53,568 bases of DNA from Flavobacterium tibetense (GCF_003293845.1 NZ_QLST01000015.1:1-53568); one strand, 5' to 3'. Shown: positions 6,391 through 14,940, counted from the first letter of the stretch. Numbers and translations: made by a program. Notes: generated by a model from the sequence alone, not told the origin.

Positions 6391-6915
6391 CTACTTCATA
6401 AATTGTTGCAACGGCTTTAATTGTTCCATATCTACATTTGATTTCTGGAGCAATTGGAATAAAGTCATTACGTGATTGACATCCATATCATCACCTAAAA
6501 TTCTCACTATAGCAAAACCGGTTTCTTTTTGGTTGGCTACTAATACAAATTCATCAATTTTATCAGTTTCTCCTGCAAAATAAATAGCGGCACCATTTGT
6601 ATTGGAACCATATTTTATAAGCGATTCGTATTGTTCGTCTTTTAAAATGGTGTTTACTTTGGTTATTTCCGAATTGTATTTATCGTCATTGATAGAATCT
6701 TTCTTGAATGCCAAAATGTTCATCTTTTTGAAAGCATCTAGCGCAGCAGTTTCTTCACTTGTTAAAGTCAATGCATCGGTTTTTAAAATAGATGGCGCAA
6801 TATCGATAGCGAAAAACTCCGTTGATTCTGAATTTTCTACAAAGTATTTTTGCAAAGTAGGTTCATTGGAACAAGAGACGAATACGAAAGTCAGTAGTAA
6901 AATTATATTTCTCAT
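6391..6915 (-). CDS. DUF4252 lipoprotein, last gene of the ECF sigma operon
   Basis: 174 residues with a lipoprotein signal ending at C15 (FVFVSC|SNE). The rest follows the DUF4252 pattern seen in the operon's other member: a bait-like first half, then KYGSNTNGAAIYFAGETDKIDEFVLVANQKETGFAIVRILGDDMDVNHVM. DUF4252 proteins are Bacteroidota envelope proteins with no assigned function. It starts three bases after the carboxypeptidase-regulatory-domain gene and is the last of five tightly packed genes, so its expression probably depends on the sigma factor at the head of the operon. Confidence 0.82.
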   Translation of the reverse strand: MRNIILLLTFVFVSCSNEPTLQKYFVENSESTEFFAIDIAPSILKTDALTLTSEETAALDAFKKMNILAFKKDSINDDKYNSEITKVNTILKDEQYESLIKYGSNTNGAAIYFAGETDKIDEFVLVANQKETGFAIVRILGDDMDVNHVMTLFQLLQKSNVDMEQLKPLQQFMK

Positions 6916-6918
6916 AGC

Positions 6919-8124
6919 TTAATTCATTAATTGGTTCAAAACGGCTTCTTCATTGGCAGAAAGCGGCATGGCTAAATTGCTTTTCCAATAATTAGAATGG
7001 TGTTTCATGCCATTTTCATATAAAGAGCGTTTGGTGTAAAACGTTTCTTTGGCTGGTAAAATTACATTGGTATTGGAATAATTATTCACCAATAAATCAC
7101 AAACTCCCGACAAATTATCATTGATTTGCTTACCAAATTTCATATACAAATCAAAAACCGTTTTGTTGTAATTAGGAATATACTTGCCGTTTTCCATTCG
7201 GAACGAAACTTTCACTTGTAAATCGTTTAGTTTGAATTTAAAAAGCACCATATTTCGAAGTTCTGAATATTGTTTGTGCGTGTCAGCCAATTGCAAATCG
7301 TATTCCATAATCACTTTTGATGCAGCATCATAAATAATATAACCCTCTACCAACAATTCTTGAACTTCTGGCAATGGTTTAATCACAATTTTTTCAAACG
7401 AAACTCCCGACTGCGTTTGGTAAGTTTTAATTTGAAAATCATACTTTTTAGAACTTTTCGCATTCGTTAAAAAGTTTTCAATCATATTGAAATTAAAAAA
7501 GTTATCAGTAGCATCTTTGAAGTTAAAAAACGTATCCATAGCGGCCAAATCTGCTTTTCCTTCGTACTCTAAATCATTGGCAGCCGTAATTTCAAACGCT
7601 CTACTCTCGTTTACTACTACATTGGCTTTTACTTTGTCTTTTCGTTTGGGTTGCAAATAATAAGTAACTAATCCGTCGGAAAATTTAGAATATTGATTGT
7701 TTATTTTTAGAAATTCACGATAATACGTGTCCAATTTTACATCTCTATCCAATTGATTTTTAGAATTGGATACCAAATTATTCATAATTTCATGAAGCGG
7801 TTTATTGACCACAACAACTTCTTCCAATGCATATTCTTCGGCCTCCAAACGAATGATTTGTTCTTTTTCGTTAAAATTTTCAATTGGAATAACAATCGTT
7901 TTATAACCCAAACAACTTATGGTAATGGATTGAACGCTATTTGGAATTTGAAACTCAAAATAACCTTCTAGATTGGTGTAAACACCTTGATTACTTTCTG
8001 AAGAAAAAAGGTTTACAAAAGGCAAAGCCTCAGAAGTTGTAGCTTCTAAGACTTTTCCTTTAATCGTTTTTTGACTGTATCCGAAAGTAAAAAACAACAA
8101 TAAAATCAATGTAATTTGACGCAT
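6919..8124 (-). CDS. Carboxypeptidase-like regulatory domain (CarboxypepD_reg) envelope protein
   Basis: 401 residues with an 18-residue signal peptide ending GYSQ. Residues about 20-100 form the beta-sandwich regulatory domain found at the N-terminus of SusC-like receptors (KTIKGKVLEATTSEALPFVN, GYFEFQIP, ISCLGYKTIVIPI). It lacks the plug and barrel of a TonB receptor; the remaining 300 residues are an uncharacterised periplasmic or surface region with the segments LDTYYREFLKINNQYSKF and YDLYMKFGKQIN-like strands. It sits between two DUF4252 genes, with a 1-base gap upstream and three bases downstream. The function is unknown; an envelope role in the sigma-factor regulon is inferred. Confidence 0.82.
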   Translation of the reverse strand: MRQITLILLLFFTFGYSQKTIKGKVLEATTSEALPFVNLFSSESNQGVYTNLEGYFEFQIPNSVQSITISCLGYKTIVIPIENFNEKEQIIRLEAEEYALEEVVVVNKPLHEIMNNLVSNSKNQLDRDVKLDTYYREFLKINNQYSKFSDGLVTYYLQPKRKDKVKANVVVNESRAFEITAANDLEYEGKADLAAMDTFFNFKDATDNFFNFNMIENFLTNAKSSKKYDFQIKTYQTQSGVSFEKIVIKPLPEVQELLVEGYIIYDAASKVIMEYDLQLADTHKQYSELRNMVLFKFKLNDLQVKVSFRMENGKYIPNYNKTVFDLYMKFGKQINDNLSGVCDLLVNNYSNTNVILPAKETFYTKRSLYENGMKHHSNYWKSNLAMPLSANEEAVLNQLMN

Positions 8125-8125
8125 A

Positions 8126-8656
8126 TTACTTGCTTTTTGATGCTTTTTTCAATTCGTTTCCACCAGGTAAATTCATTTTTTCTGTTAAAGCAGAAATCTC
8201 ATCCAAATAAAACGTTCCTGTTAACGACATTACAATGGCTTGCTTGTCTTTTGATGACGGATCTTCAATATACATCAGCAATTCTTTTACAATGTTTTCA
8301 TTCGCTCCTGATTTTACATAAATTTTCACCTGACGACCACCATCGTTCATGCGCATTAATTCTTCTAATGGATTTGATTTCAAATAACTCGTAACAGTCG
8401 ATTTCATTTCGTTTGCCGTTTTGGAATTACTTGTCATGAAAACTTTTAAATTATCCAATTTTTTGAGTAAACCCATATACTTTTGCGCTTCTTTGTCTTT
8501 GGCATCTACTTTGACTTTACTCATCATTTCGAACATTTTTTTGCTCACGACTACAGTTGCTACAGATTCGTTGTTCTCAAATTTATCAAAAACACCTTGA
8601 GCCGAAACTAAAGTTGTACTCAATAAAAAAACGGCACTTAAAATTATATTTTTCAT
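8126..8656 (-). CDS. DUF4252 secreted protein
   Basis: 176 residues with a standard signal peptide (MKNIILSAVFLLSTTLVSAQ) and no lipobox, unlike the second DUF4252 protein of the operon. The body has the family pattern FDKFENNESVATVVVSKKMFEMM, MKSTVTSYLKSNPLEELMRM and a C-terminal AIVMSLTGTFYLDEISALTEKM. It starts five bases downstream of the presumed anti-sigma gene. Its role is unknown; the presence of two family members in one ECF operon suggests paired envelope proteins. Confidence 0.85.
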   Translation of the reverse strand: MKNIILSAVFLLSTTLVSAQGVFDKFENNESVATVVVSKKMFEMMSKVKVDAKDKEAQKYMGLLKKLDNLKVFMTSNSKTANEMKSTVTSYLKSNPLEELMRMNDGGRQVKIYVKSGANENIVKELLMYIEDPSSKDKQAIVMSLTGTFYLDEISALTEKMNLPGGNELKKASKSK

Positions 8657-8661
8657 CTTGT

Positions 8662-9120
8662 TTATTTTTTATTAGATTTTTTAAAAATGATTCTTTTGGT
8701 TTGTTCATATTGTTTTAACACGGCAACACCTTCTATTCCTTGGTTCACTTCTCCAGATAAAAGCTGCAAAGCCTCTTGTGTAGCTTGAAAAGCTTCTTCA
8801 GGATTCTCAAAGGTTCCTAAATCCTTGCTTGATTGGGCATTCTCATTAAGAAAAAACCAAGCAGTTCCGAAAAGGAATACAAAACTTGCGGCTATACCAA
8901 TCCATTTTACAGTAGGCTGTTTGCTAGGTTGTAATGGAAGTTTTTTGTCAAATTCTATTTCCTTTTCTGTTTTGAAGTAGCCAAATAAGTTGCGGTAATG
9001 CTCCAAATGTGGCGCTACATCTTGCGAAGAAAAATAGGCCTTTAATTGTTTTTCTTCAGCAATTGAAGTAGTTCCTTCAAAATATTTTTCTAGTAGTATT
9101 TCAACTGTTTGTAAGTCCAT
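8662..9120 (-). CDS. Probable anti-sigma-type single-pass membrane protein
   Basis: 152 residues. The N-terminal 60 residues (VEILLEKYFEGTTSIAEEKQ, LKAYFSSQ) resemble the short zinc-less N-terminal region of Bacteroidota FecR-like or anti-sigma proteins. One membrane helix spans about 73-91 (WIGIAASFVFLFGTAWFFL), leaving a short outer tail. It overlaps the sigma gene by 20 bases, the usual arrangement of a sigma/anti-sigma pair. No FecR domain is present. Anti-sigma function is inferred from position and topology only. Confidence 0.72.
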   Translation of the reverse strand: MDLQTVEILLEKYFEGTTSIAEEKQLKAYFSSQDVAPHLEHYRNLFGYFKTEKEIEFDKKLPLQPSKQPTVKWIGIAASFVFLFGTAWFFLNENAQSSKDLGTFENPEEAFQATQEALQLLSGEVNQGIEGVAVLKQYEQTKRIIFKKSNKK

Positions 9121-9616
9121 AATTATGTTTTGCTACTAATTGTTCTCTAATGGTTTTTCTGGCGCGCGATAAGGCTACTCGAACAGCAGTTTCATTCATT
9201 TCTAAAATGGCTGCAATTTCTGTAAATTCAAACTCTTCAACATCACGCATTTGTATAATTAATCGTTGTTGCTCGGGAAGCTCGTTTATCATTTTTTCTA
9301 CCCAATTCCAACTGTCTTTCGCTTCTAATTGTTGGTCAATTCCAACTTGATTATCACGGTAATTACTATGTACCAATTGCAAATTTGATGCCCTTTTTGA
9401 TTTGAGTTGATCCAAACAAAAATTTTTCGTCATGGTCATGGCTAAAGCTTCAACGCTATTGTAATTTGTTAAAGTTTCCTTTTTGTGCCACAAACGAACC
9501 ATCACTTCTTGAGTAGCATCTTCTGCTTCTTCGGTACTTACCAATAATCGTTTGGCAAACCGAAAGACTTTGTCTTTGAAAGGAGCAATTAGATTTTCAA
9601 ACTCAAGTGGCTTCAT
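9101..9616 (-). CDS. ECF-type RNA polymerase sigma-70 factor
   Basis: 171 residues. Region 2 is visible as FENLIAPFKDKVFRFAKRLL and AEDATQEVMVRLWHK, and region 4 as LPEQQRLIIQMRDVEEFEFT followed by IAAILEMNETAVRVALSRAR. Regions 1 and 3 are absent, which defines the ECF class. It heads a five-gene operon running to 6391. An ECF-type promoter (AAC-N16-CGTC) lies just upstream on the same strand, so it probably drives its own operon. The stimulus is unknown; the operon content suggests the cell envelope. Confidence 0.94.
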   Translation of the reverse strand: MKPLEFENLIAPFKDKVFRFAKRLLVSTEEAEDATQEVMVRLWHKKETLTNYNSVEALAMTMTKNFCLDQLKSKRASNLQLVHSNYRDNQVGIDQQLEAKDSWNWVEKMINELPEQQRLIIQMRDVEEFEFTEIAAILEMNETAVRVALSRARKTIREQLVAKHNYGLTNS

Positions 9617-9640
9617 TTTTCGTAATTGGTTATATTAGCT

Positions 9641-9666
9641 AGACGAATGTTATTTGTTTTTGTTAC
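9641..9666 (-). promoter_or_regulatory. ECF-type autoregulatory promoter of the sigma operon
   Basis: On the minus strand GTAAC (9662-9666) and CGTCT (9641-9645) have exactly 16 bases between AAC and CGTC, the classic ECF -35/-10 layout. The sigma start codon is 25 bases downstream. No good TAnnTTTG box is nearby. Confidence 0.65.
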
Positions 9667-9705
9667 ATCATAAAATAATTTTAAATTTATAAAAAAATAT
9701 TAACT

Positions 9706-11106
9706 ATGAAAAAGTTTATAGCTATAGTACTAGGATTACTATTAATTACGTCGTTTGTAAATTGCTCAGAAGATTTTGACGACAACCCAAGAAGTACTTC
9801 AGTGAATGATTTTATTTGGAAAGGATTGAATCAATATTATTATTGGTTAGAAGATTCGGCAGATTTGGCAGACAATCGTTTTGCAAATACGCAAGATTAT
9901 CAAAATTTCATCAATTCTTTTGGAACGCCAGAAGCGTTTTTTAATCATTTATTAGTGGCTCCAGAAATTGATCGTTATAGTGTTATTTTTTCGGATTATA
10001 CTGCACTAGAACAAGCCTTAAGTGGTACACAAAAAAACAATGGTGTGGATTATGAATTACGACTAAAAAATGGAAGCACAACAGAAGTTTTTGGTTGGGT
10101 GCGCTATATTTTACCCAATTCGGATGCTGCTTCAAAACCAATTGCACGTGGCAATATTTTTTATGCTGTTAATGGAATTAGTCTAACAACTTCTAATTTC
10201 AGAAGTTTATTAGGGCAAGACAACTACACGCTTAATATGGCTGATTTTGATAGTGGATCCATTACTCCTAATGGATTAAGTGTTTCATTAACCAAAACTA
10301 CTTTTTCTGAAAATCCTGTATATGTAAGAAAAGTGATTACACAAGGAAGTCAAAAAGTAGGTTATTTGATGTATAACGGATTTTATGGTGCTTATGAAAC
10401 AGAACTGAACAATGCGTTTGCTTTCTTCCAAGGTGAAGGAATTACCCATTTGGTTTTGGATTTACGTTACAATTCGGGTGGTTCTGTAAATACAGCAACA
10501 CGATTGGCGAGCATGATTACAGGGCAATTCAACACTCAAGTGTTTGCTAAACAACAATGGAATTACAAATTAGAGAGCATTTTTAATCCAGAACAACTTT
10601 TAAACCGATTTACAGCAACTTTAAATAACGGCTCTAGCATCAACCATTTGAATTTAGACAAAGTGTATGTTTTAACTACTAAACGCTCTGCTTCGGCAAG
10701 TGAATTGGTAATTAACGGTTTGAAACCGTATATTGATGTGATTCAAATTGGTGATGCAACCGCAGGAAAAAATGTGGGCTCTATTACCGTTTACGACTCG
10801 CCAACATTCAGAAAACAAAATGTGAACCCAAGGCATAAATATGCGATGCAACCTATTGTTTTGAAAATTGCCAATAATGATAATTTTAGTGATTACACTA
10901 ACGGACTTCCAGCAACCGTAGAACAATTGGAAGATATTGGAAATTTAGGAGTAATTGGAGAAACTTCAGATCCGCTTTTAAATACAGCATTGAATTACAT
11001 TCAAACCAATGGAAGAATTCGTATTCTACAACCAGATAAAATTTTCCAACATTTTGAAGATAGTAAATCCATGCGACTGTTTGGAACTGAAATGTATTTG
11101 GAATAA
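9706..11106 (+). CDS. S41-family (C-terminal processing) peptidase lipoprotein
   Basis: 466 residues with a lipoprotein signal ending at C20 (TSFVNC|SED). A helical N-terminal region (YYYWLEDSADLADN) is followed by a PDZ-like region (ARGNIFYAVNGISL) and the S41 protease domain: LVLDLRYNSGGSV, then the nucleophile in SASASE (S330) and the general base in AGKNVG (K355). The 25-residue Ser-Lys spacing is the same as in E. coli Tsp. It is predicted to cut unfolded or tagged proteins in the periplasm or at the surface. It is divergent from the sigma operon and ends at a bidirectional terminator. Confidence 0.9.
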   Translation: MKKFIAIVLGLLLITSFVNCSEDFDDNPRSTSVNDFIWKGLNQYYYWLEDSADLADNRFANTQDYQNFINSFGTPEAFFNHLLVAPEIDRYSVIFSDYTALEQALSGTQKNNGVDYELRLKNGSTTEVFGWVRYILPNSDAASKPIARGNIFYAVNGISLTTSNFRSLLGQDNYTLNMADFDSGSITPNGLSVSLTKTTFSENPVYVRKVITQGSQKVGYLMYNGFYGAYETELNNAFAFFQGEGITHLVLDLRYNSGGSVNTATRLASMITGQFNTQVFAKQQWNYKLESIFNPEQLLNRFTATLNNGSSINHLNLDKVYVLTTKRSASASELVINGLKPYIDVIQIGDATAGKNVGSITVYDSPTFRKQNVNPRHKYAMQPIVLKIANNDNFSDYTNGLPATVEQLEDIGNLGVIGETSDPLLNTALNYIQTNGRIRILQPDKIFQHFEDSKSMRLFGTEMYLE

Positions 11107-11134
11107 AAAAAGAGAGCGAAAATGCTCTCTTTTT
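11107..11134. terminator. Bidirectional terminator
   Basis: AAAAAGAGAGC and GCTCTCTTTTT form a perfect 11-bp stem around GAAAAT. It lies between the convergent S41 peptidase and TonB receptor genes and has the A/T flanks needed for both strands. Confidence 0.9.
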
Positions 11135-11142
11135 GTTTGCGA

Positions 11143-13086
11143 TTAAAACTGAAAATTCATCCCAATTCTAAAATTTCTTCCTCTGGTATTGTAACCAATG
11201 ACTTCTTGGAACTCTTCATTGAAAATATTGTCAATTGCGCCAAATAATGATAATCGATTTGGGATTACTTGGTAACGAACATTGGCATTGATCAATTGAT
11301 AAGCACTTAAATTTACATTTTCAGTTACAAAATTGGCTTCATCATAAAAAGCATCGCTTCTATCTGAAACATATTGGTACATTAAAGAAGTGCCAAGTTT
11401 TTCCGTGATTTTGAAGTTGGCACTCGCATTTACTTTGTTTTTTGGAATAAAACGATTGAATTGTTGCTCGACTTCAGTAAAGGTATAATTCGCTGAAAAA
11501 TTGATATTCTTGTTTACTTCTAAAGTGACATTGGTTTCCACACCTTTGGCATTGTTTTTTCCTTCATTGTTAATGTAGAAAGCATCAAATGTTGTGAAAT
11601 CAAAAAAGAAACCAAACGTGTTTTTCTCTTGACGATAGAATCCAACCGCATTTATAGTCAATTTTTCGTTGAAAAGTTTCGTTTCAAAACCAGCTTCTGC
11701 TGTTGCATTTTCTTCTGGAGTTAAAGTAGTGTTGCCAAACGGACCGTATAATTGGTATAAACTTGGCGTTATATAAGCCGTACTATAAGACGTTAACAAA
11801 CGCAAAGGAAGATTTTTAAATTGATAACTTGGATTGACACTGTATACCCAATGACTGCCGTATTCTGAATGGTTATTGGCACGAACACCAGCATTTATAT
11901 TCAACCCAAAAGAGGAATTATAAACAACAGTTGCATAAGGATCAATGATGTTGAATTTGGCATTTTCACGCATCACATCAATAATCCCATTGGTATTTTG
12001 ATCCATATCAAAAAACTGAAATTGGGTTCCTAAAACCAAATACAATTGCTCCGAAAAATTATAACGATTGAAAGCATCTACCGAAACATTTCTGGATTCG
12101 TAATTGTAATTATCAACAGAATTAGTCCATGAATTGGTTAAGAAAGTAGCTCTTTTTGAACTTCCAAAACCAGAGTTAATTACAAATTCTCCTTTGTTGT
12201 ATTGGTATTTTGGATTAAAACCAAAACGAAATTGCTCCGTTTCACCACGATTATTTAAGTCGTCATTAAAAGCAGCAAACCCGCCAAATGAATTATCAAA
12301 AGTGTTTTTTAGTTTGTCATAATTTCCGAAGAAATCTAATGAAAGCTTTTCTGTGACTTGAACACCAATTTTTTGCATCAAGTTAATTCTTGAAAACATA
12401 TCAAGTTCGTAGTTTTCTCCTGCGGCTTCTGAAAAACCTCTGGTTTCAGTACTATTTAAAGAAGATAAATAGCTTACTTTTCCAAGATTTCCATTGATAC
12501 TCAATCCTTGGTTGAAATCGTTGGCATCAATGTCGCTTTTATTGGCATCATTTTGTGTTCCAATAGAAAAATAGGCATTTCCGTTTACCGCTTTTTTAGC
12601 TGATTTTTTCAACACTACGTTGATTACTCCAGTTGCCGCTCCAGTTCCGTACAACACACTTGAAGAACCTTTTAAAATTTCGATACGTTCAATTTGGTCA
12701 ACCGGTAATAAACGTAAATCATATTCCAGATTAATATTAGAAGCATCTGTTACTGGAACACCGTCAATGTAAATCGCCACCTGACGATTTCGACCACCAC
12801 GAATGTAAATACCTTGGTTTTTTCCGTTAGCGGATTGATTTCCGTTAACTTCAACACCTGCAACTTGACTAAGAACGTTTAGTAATGATTGACCTTGTTT
12901 GTTAGCTAAATCTTCAGCAGTAATCACTTCAATAATTTTTCCTGATTTTTCTTTGCTTTGTGCAAATTTAGTGTCTGAAACAACCACTTCTTTAAGGTTG
13001 TTCACTTTTAGCGTATCTAATTCTTGAGCATACGCAAAAGCAGTAGCCAGTGTAAACACACTTAAGCCAATAAACTTTTTGTTCAT
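11143..13086 (-). CDS. btuB: TonB-dependent outer-membrane receptor, BtuB-like (cobalamin)
   Basis: 647 residues from MNKKFIGLSVFTLATAFAYA at 13086. The frame continues 20 codons upstream, but that part has no signal peptide and lies in the riboswitch leader. After the signal comes a TonB-box region (LDTLKVNNLKEVVVSDTKF), a plug domain (VEVNGNQSANGKNQGIYIRG, RIEILKGSSSVLYGTGAATG) and a 22-strand-type barrel ending RIGMNFQF with a terminal Phe. No SusC-type carboxypeptidase domain is present. Its size and the cobalamin riboswitch directly upstream identify cobalamin as the probable ligand. A BtuF-like lipoprotein and TonB-domain proteins lie next to it. Confidence 0.88.
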   Translation of the reverse strand: MNKKFIGLSVFTLATAFAYAQELDTLKVNNLKEVVVSDTKFAQSKEKSGKIIEVITAEDLANKQGQSLLNVLSQVAGVEVNGNQSANGKNQGIYIRGGRNRQVAIYIDGVPVTDASNINLEYDLRLLPVDQIERIEILKGSSSVLYGTGAATGVINVVLKKSAKKAVNGNAYFSIGTQNDANKSDIDANDFNQGLSINGNLGKVSYLSSLNSTETRGFSEAAGENYELDMFSRINLMQKIGVQVTEKLSLDFFGNYDKLKNTFDNSFGGFAAFNDDLNNRGETEQFRFGFNPKYQYNKGEFVINSGFGSSKRATFLTNSWTNSVDNYNYESRNVSVDAFNRYNFSEQLYLVLGTQFQFFDMDQNTNGIIDVMRENAKFNIIDPYATVVYNSSFGLNINAGVRANNHSEYGSHWVYSVNPSYQFKNLPLRLLTSYSTAYITPSLYQLYGPFGNTTLTPEENATAEAGFETKLFNEKLTINAVGFYRQEKNTFGFFFDFTTFDAFYINNEGKNNAKGVETNVTLEVNKNINFSANYTFTEVEQQFNRFIPKNKVNASANFKITEKLGTSLMYQYVSDRSDAFYDEANFVTENVNLSAYQLINANVRYQVIPNRLSLFGAIDNIFNEEFQEVIGYNTRGRNFRIGMNFQF

Positions 13087-13182
13087 TTTAAAGTTAATAA
13101 AATTTAATAAATCTGGGAGAAAAGCACAGAATTTACCCATACTCAAACTTTTTTTCCCGAAAGTTTGTTACTCAACGAATGT

Positions 13183-13390
13183 GGCAGGTCTCCTGGCTTG
13201 CGTCTTGTTGTTGGCCTTCTCGTTCGCCTAGGCGAACAATGGCATTGAAGATAACAACAAGCTTAGTAGCTTACAGTTGCGGGTACAGCTCAAGATTTAA
13301 TAAATTCCAAATCTAAAATTCTAAATTCCAAAAAGGATTTCGATTTTAAATTGAAATCAATTGCACTTGATTCCCTTTTAATGTTGTTTT
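13183..13390 (-). promoter_or_regulatory. Cobalamin (AdoCbl) riboswitch controlling the BtuB-like receptor
   Basis: On the minus strand GCCAGGAGACCTGCC (13183-13197) is the conserved 3' part and CCCGCAACTGT (13273-13283) is the B12 box. GGGAAT with GTGCAA (about 13363-13375) forms the 5' part. The element lies 96 bases upstream of the receptor start. A variable arm carries the perfect palindrome GTTCGCCTAGGCGAAC (13222-13237). A hairpin CAAACTTT/AAAGTTTG (13144-13167) between aptamer and start may be the expression platform. A -7 box TACCTTTG lies at 13424-13431 on the minus strand. Confidence 0.9.
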
Positions 13391-13463
13391 GAAAAATCAG
13401 AAACAACAACCAAAATTCGAGCGCAAAGGTATTTTATTTTTGTTTACATTTGAAAAAAAATAC

Positions 13464-14369
13464 ATGAAAAAATATTTTTACTTTGTTGTTCTCTTAAGTT
13501 TGAATGGTTTGTCTCAAGTGAATTCAAATGAAAATCAAGAAATTCTATCGTTTAACAAAGTTGACATAATTCCAATTTTTGAAAATTGCAAAAATGAGAA
13601 GAGAGACAATCAAAGAGATTGTGTTGTAAACTATGTCAATGCCCACATTGAAAAGAATTTGATATATCCAGAAGAAGCCAAAAGAGTCAACCTAGAATCT
13701 AAAGTTTTTTGTACTTTTATAATTGATGAAAGTGGAAAAGTAACAGTAACTGAAGCCAAAGGAAAGCCAACATCATTTAAAAGAGCGTTTGAGAATGAAG
13801 CCATTCGGGTGCTTAATTTGCTTCCAAAATTTATTCCTGCGAAACACAACAATCAAGTTGTAAAAGTACAAGCACAATATGAAGTTGAATTCAAATTGGA
13901 AAACTCAAAAATAATAAGAATAGATGAAATGGTAGCTTATAACCCCGAATATCCTGTATCTGTTGCAGTTGCTGAATCTTCTGAAGAATCTTTAGATGAA
14001 ACTATACCTTTTGCCGTTATTGAGCAAATTCCTTTGTTTGAAAATTGCAAAAAATTAAATAAAGAAGAGCAAGTAAACTGTTTTTATGAAGAAATGAAAA
14101 AGCATGTTGAAAAACATTTGAAATATCCTAAAGAAGCAAAGAAAAACAAAGTAGAAAATAGAGTGATAACGATGTTTGAAATCGATAAATCTGGAAAAGT
14201 AACCAATATTAAAGTTCGCTCTAGACAAAAAAACGAATATCAAGCACTTTTTGAAGCTGAAGCCAAAAGAATCATTGAAGCATTACCACTATTTTCTCCA
14301 GGTTTACATAGAGGAAAGCCCTTTAAAGTTTCTTATTCAATTCCGATAAATTTTACTTTAGATAAATAA
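13464..14369 (+). CDS. Secreted protein with two tandem TonB C-terminal domains
   Basis: 302 residues from MKKYFYFVVLLSLNGLSQ; a longer TTG-started frame from 13389 is unlikely because it would bury the signal peptide. Each half carries a TonB_C-like domain. The first contains IPIFENCKNEKRD, then NLIYPEEAKRVNLESKVFCT and FIIDESGKVTV; the second repeats this as IPLFENCKKLNKEEQ, HLKYPKEAKKNKVENRVITM and FEIDKSGKVTN. There is no N-terminal membrane anchor of the TonB type and no proline-rich linker, so it is not a normal energy transducer. Candidate -7 boxes are TATTTTTG (13435) and TACATTTG (13445). It is four bases upstream of a single-domain relative. Confidence 0.85.
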   Translation: MKKYFYFVVLLSLNGLSQVNSNENQEILSFNKVDIIPIFENCKNEKRDNQRDCVVNYVNAHIEKNLIYPEEAKRVNLESKVFCTFIIDESGKVTVTEAKGKPTSFKRAFENEAIRVLNLLPKFIPAKHNNQVVKVQAQYEVEFKLENSKIIRIDEMVAYNPEYPVSVAVAESSEESLDETIPFAVIEQIPLFENCKKLNKEEQVNCFYEEMKKHVEKHLKYPKEAKKNKVENRVITMFEIDKSGKVTNIKVRSRQKNEYQALFEAEAKRIIEALPLFSPGLHRGKPFKVSYSIPINFTLDK

Positions 14370-14372
14370 TCC

Positions 14373-14831
14373 ATGAAAAAAATACTTTTTATTTTACTTT
14401 TTGTTGTTGCCAATGTTTTTGGACAAAATACTACTGAAGTTGTTATTGCTAGAGATTATACAACAGATAGTGAACCAGAGGAAATACCAATAACTATTGT
14501 TGAAGAAGTTCCATTATTTGAAGAATGCAAAACTTTACCCAAAATAAACCACAGAGATTGCTTTCAAGAAATGATGTCGAAATTTATCCAAAAGAATTTT
14601 TATTATCCAGAAGAAGCACAAGAGAATAAAATTCAAGGAAGGGTTTTTATTCGTTTTGTTATTGAAAAGGATGGTAGTATTGAAATTGTAAATGTTCGTG
14701 GACCACACAAAATATTAGAAGATGCGGCAAGAAATATGTTTAAAAAGTTGCCAAAACTAATACCTGGAACACAAAGAGGAAAGCCTGTTAGAGTCTCTTA
14801 TACAGTACCAATAACCTTTAGATTAGAATAA
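14373..14831 (+). CDS. Secreted protein with one TonB C-terminal domain
   Basis: 152 residues with a signal peptide (MKKILFILLFVVANVFGQ) and a single TonB_C-like domain: VEEVPLFEECKTLPKINHRD, NFYYPEEAQENKIQGRVFIR, FVIEKDGSIEIVNVRG, ending GKPVRVSYTVPITFRLE. It aligns throughout with each half of the preceding protein, so the pair arose by duplication of one module three times over. Like its neighbour it lacks the TonB membrane anchor. The two Cys flanking the charged loop (EECK...RDCF) are kept in all three modules and may form a disulfide. Confidence 0.85.
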   Translation: MKKILFILLFVVANVFGQNTTEVVIARDYTTDSEPEEIPITIVEEVPLFEECKTLPKINHRDCFQEMMSKFIQKNFYYPEEAQENKIQGRVFIRFVIEKDGSIEIVNVRGPHKILEDAARNMFKKLPKLIPGTQRGKPVRVSYTVPITFRLE

Positions 14832-14832
14832 G

Positions 14833-14940
14833 TTACTTCTTCTTATTCATTTTTCGAAACAACCAAATAAACCCAATCACAAAATGGGCTAAAACAATCG
14901 TAGCTACTGCATAAATAAACTCGTTAGAATCTGATCTCAT
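14833..14940 (-). CDS. 35-residue single-pass membrane protein
   Basis: This short gene begins with ATG at 14940 and reads MRSDSNEFIYAVATIVLAHF, then VIGFIWLFRKMNKKK to a TAA at 14833. A polar N-terminus, one hydrophobic helix of about 18 residues and a basic C-terminus predict an inner-membrane protein with its tail in the cytoplasm. It fills the gap between two plus-strand genes of the cobalamin locus on the opposite strand. The clean helix and charge pattern argue that it is real, but no family is recognised. Conservation next to the BtuF-like gene in other Flavobacteriaceae would confirm it. Confidence 0.6.
   Translation of the reverse strand: MRSDSNEFIYAVATIVLAHFVIGFIWLFRKMNKKK

Noticed and set aside
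13087..13146. 20-codon extension of the BtuB-like receptor
   Set aside because: It precedes a complete signal peptide and lies in the riboswitch expression platform.
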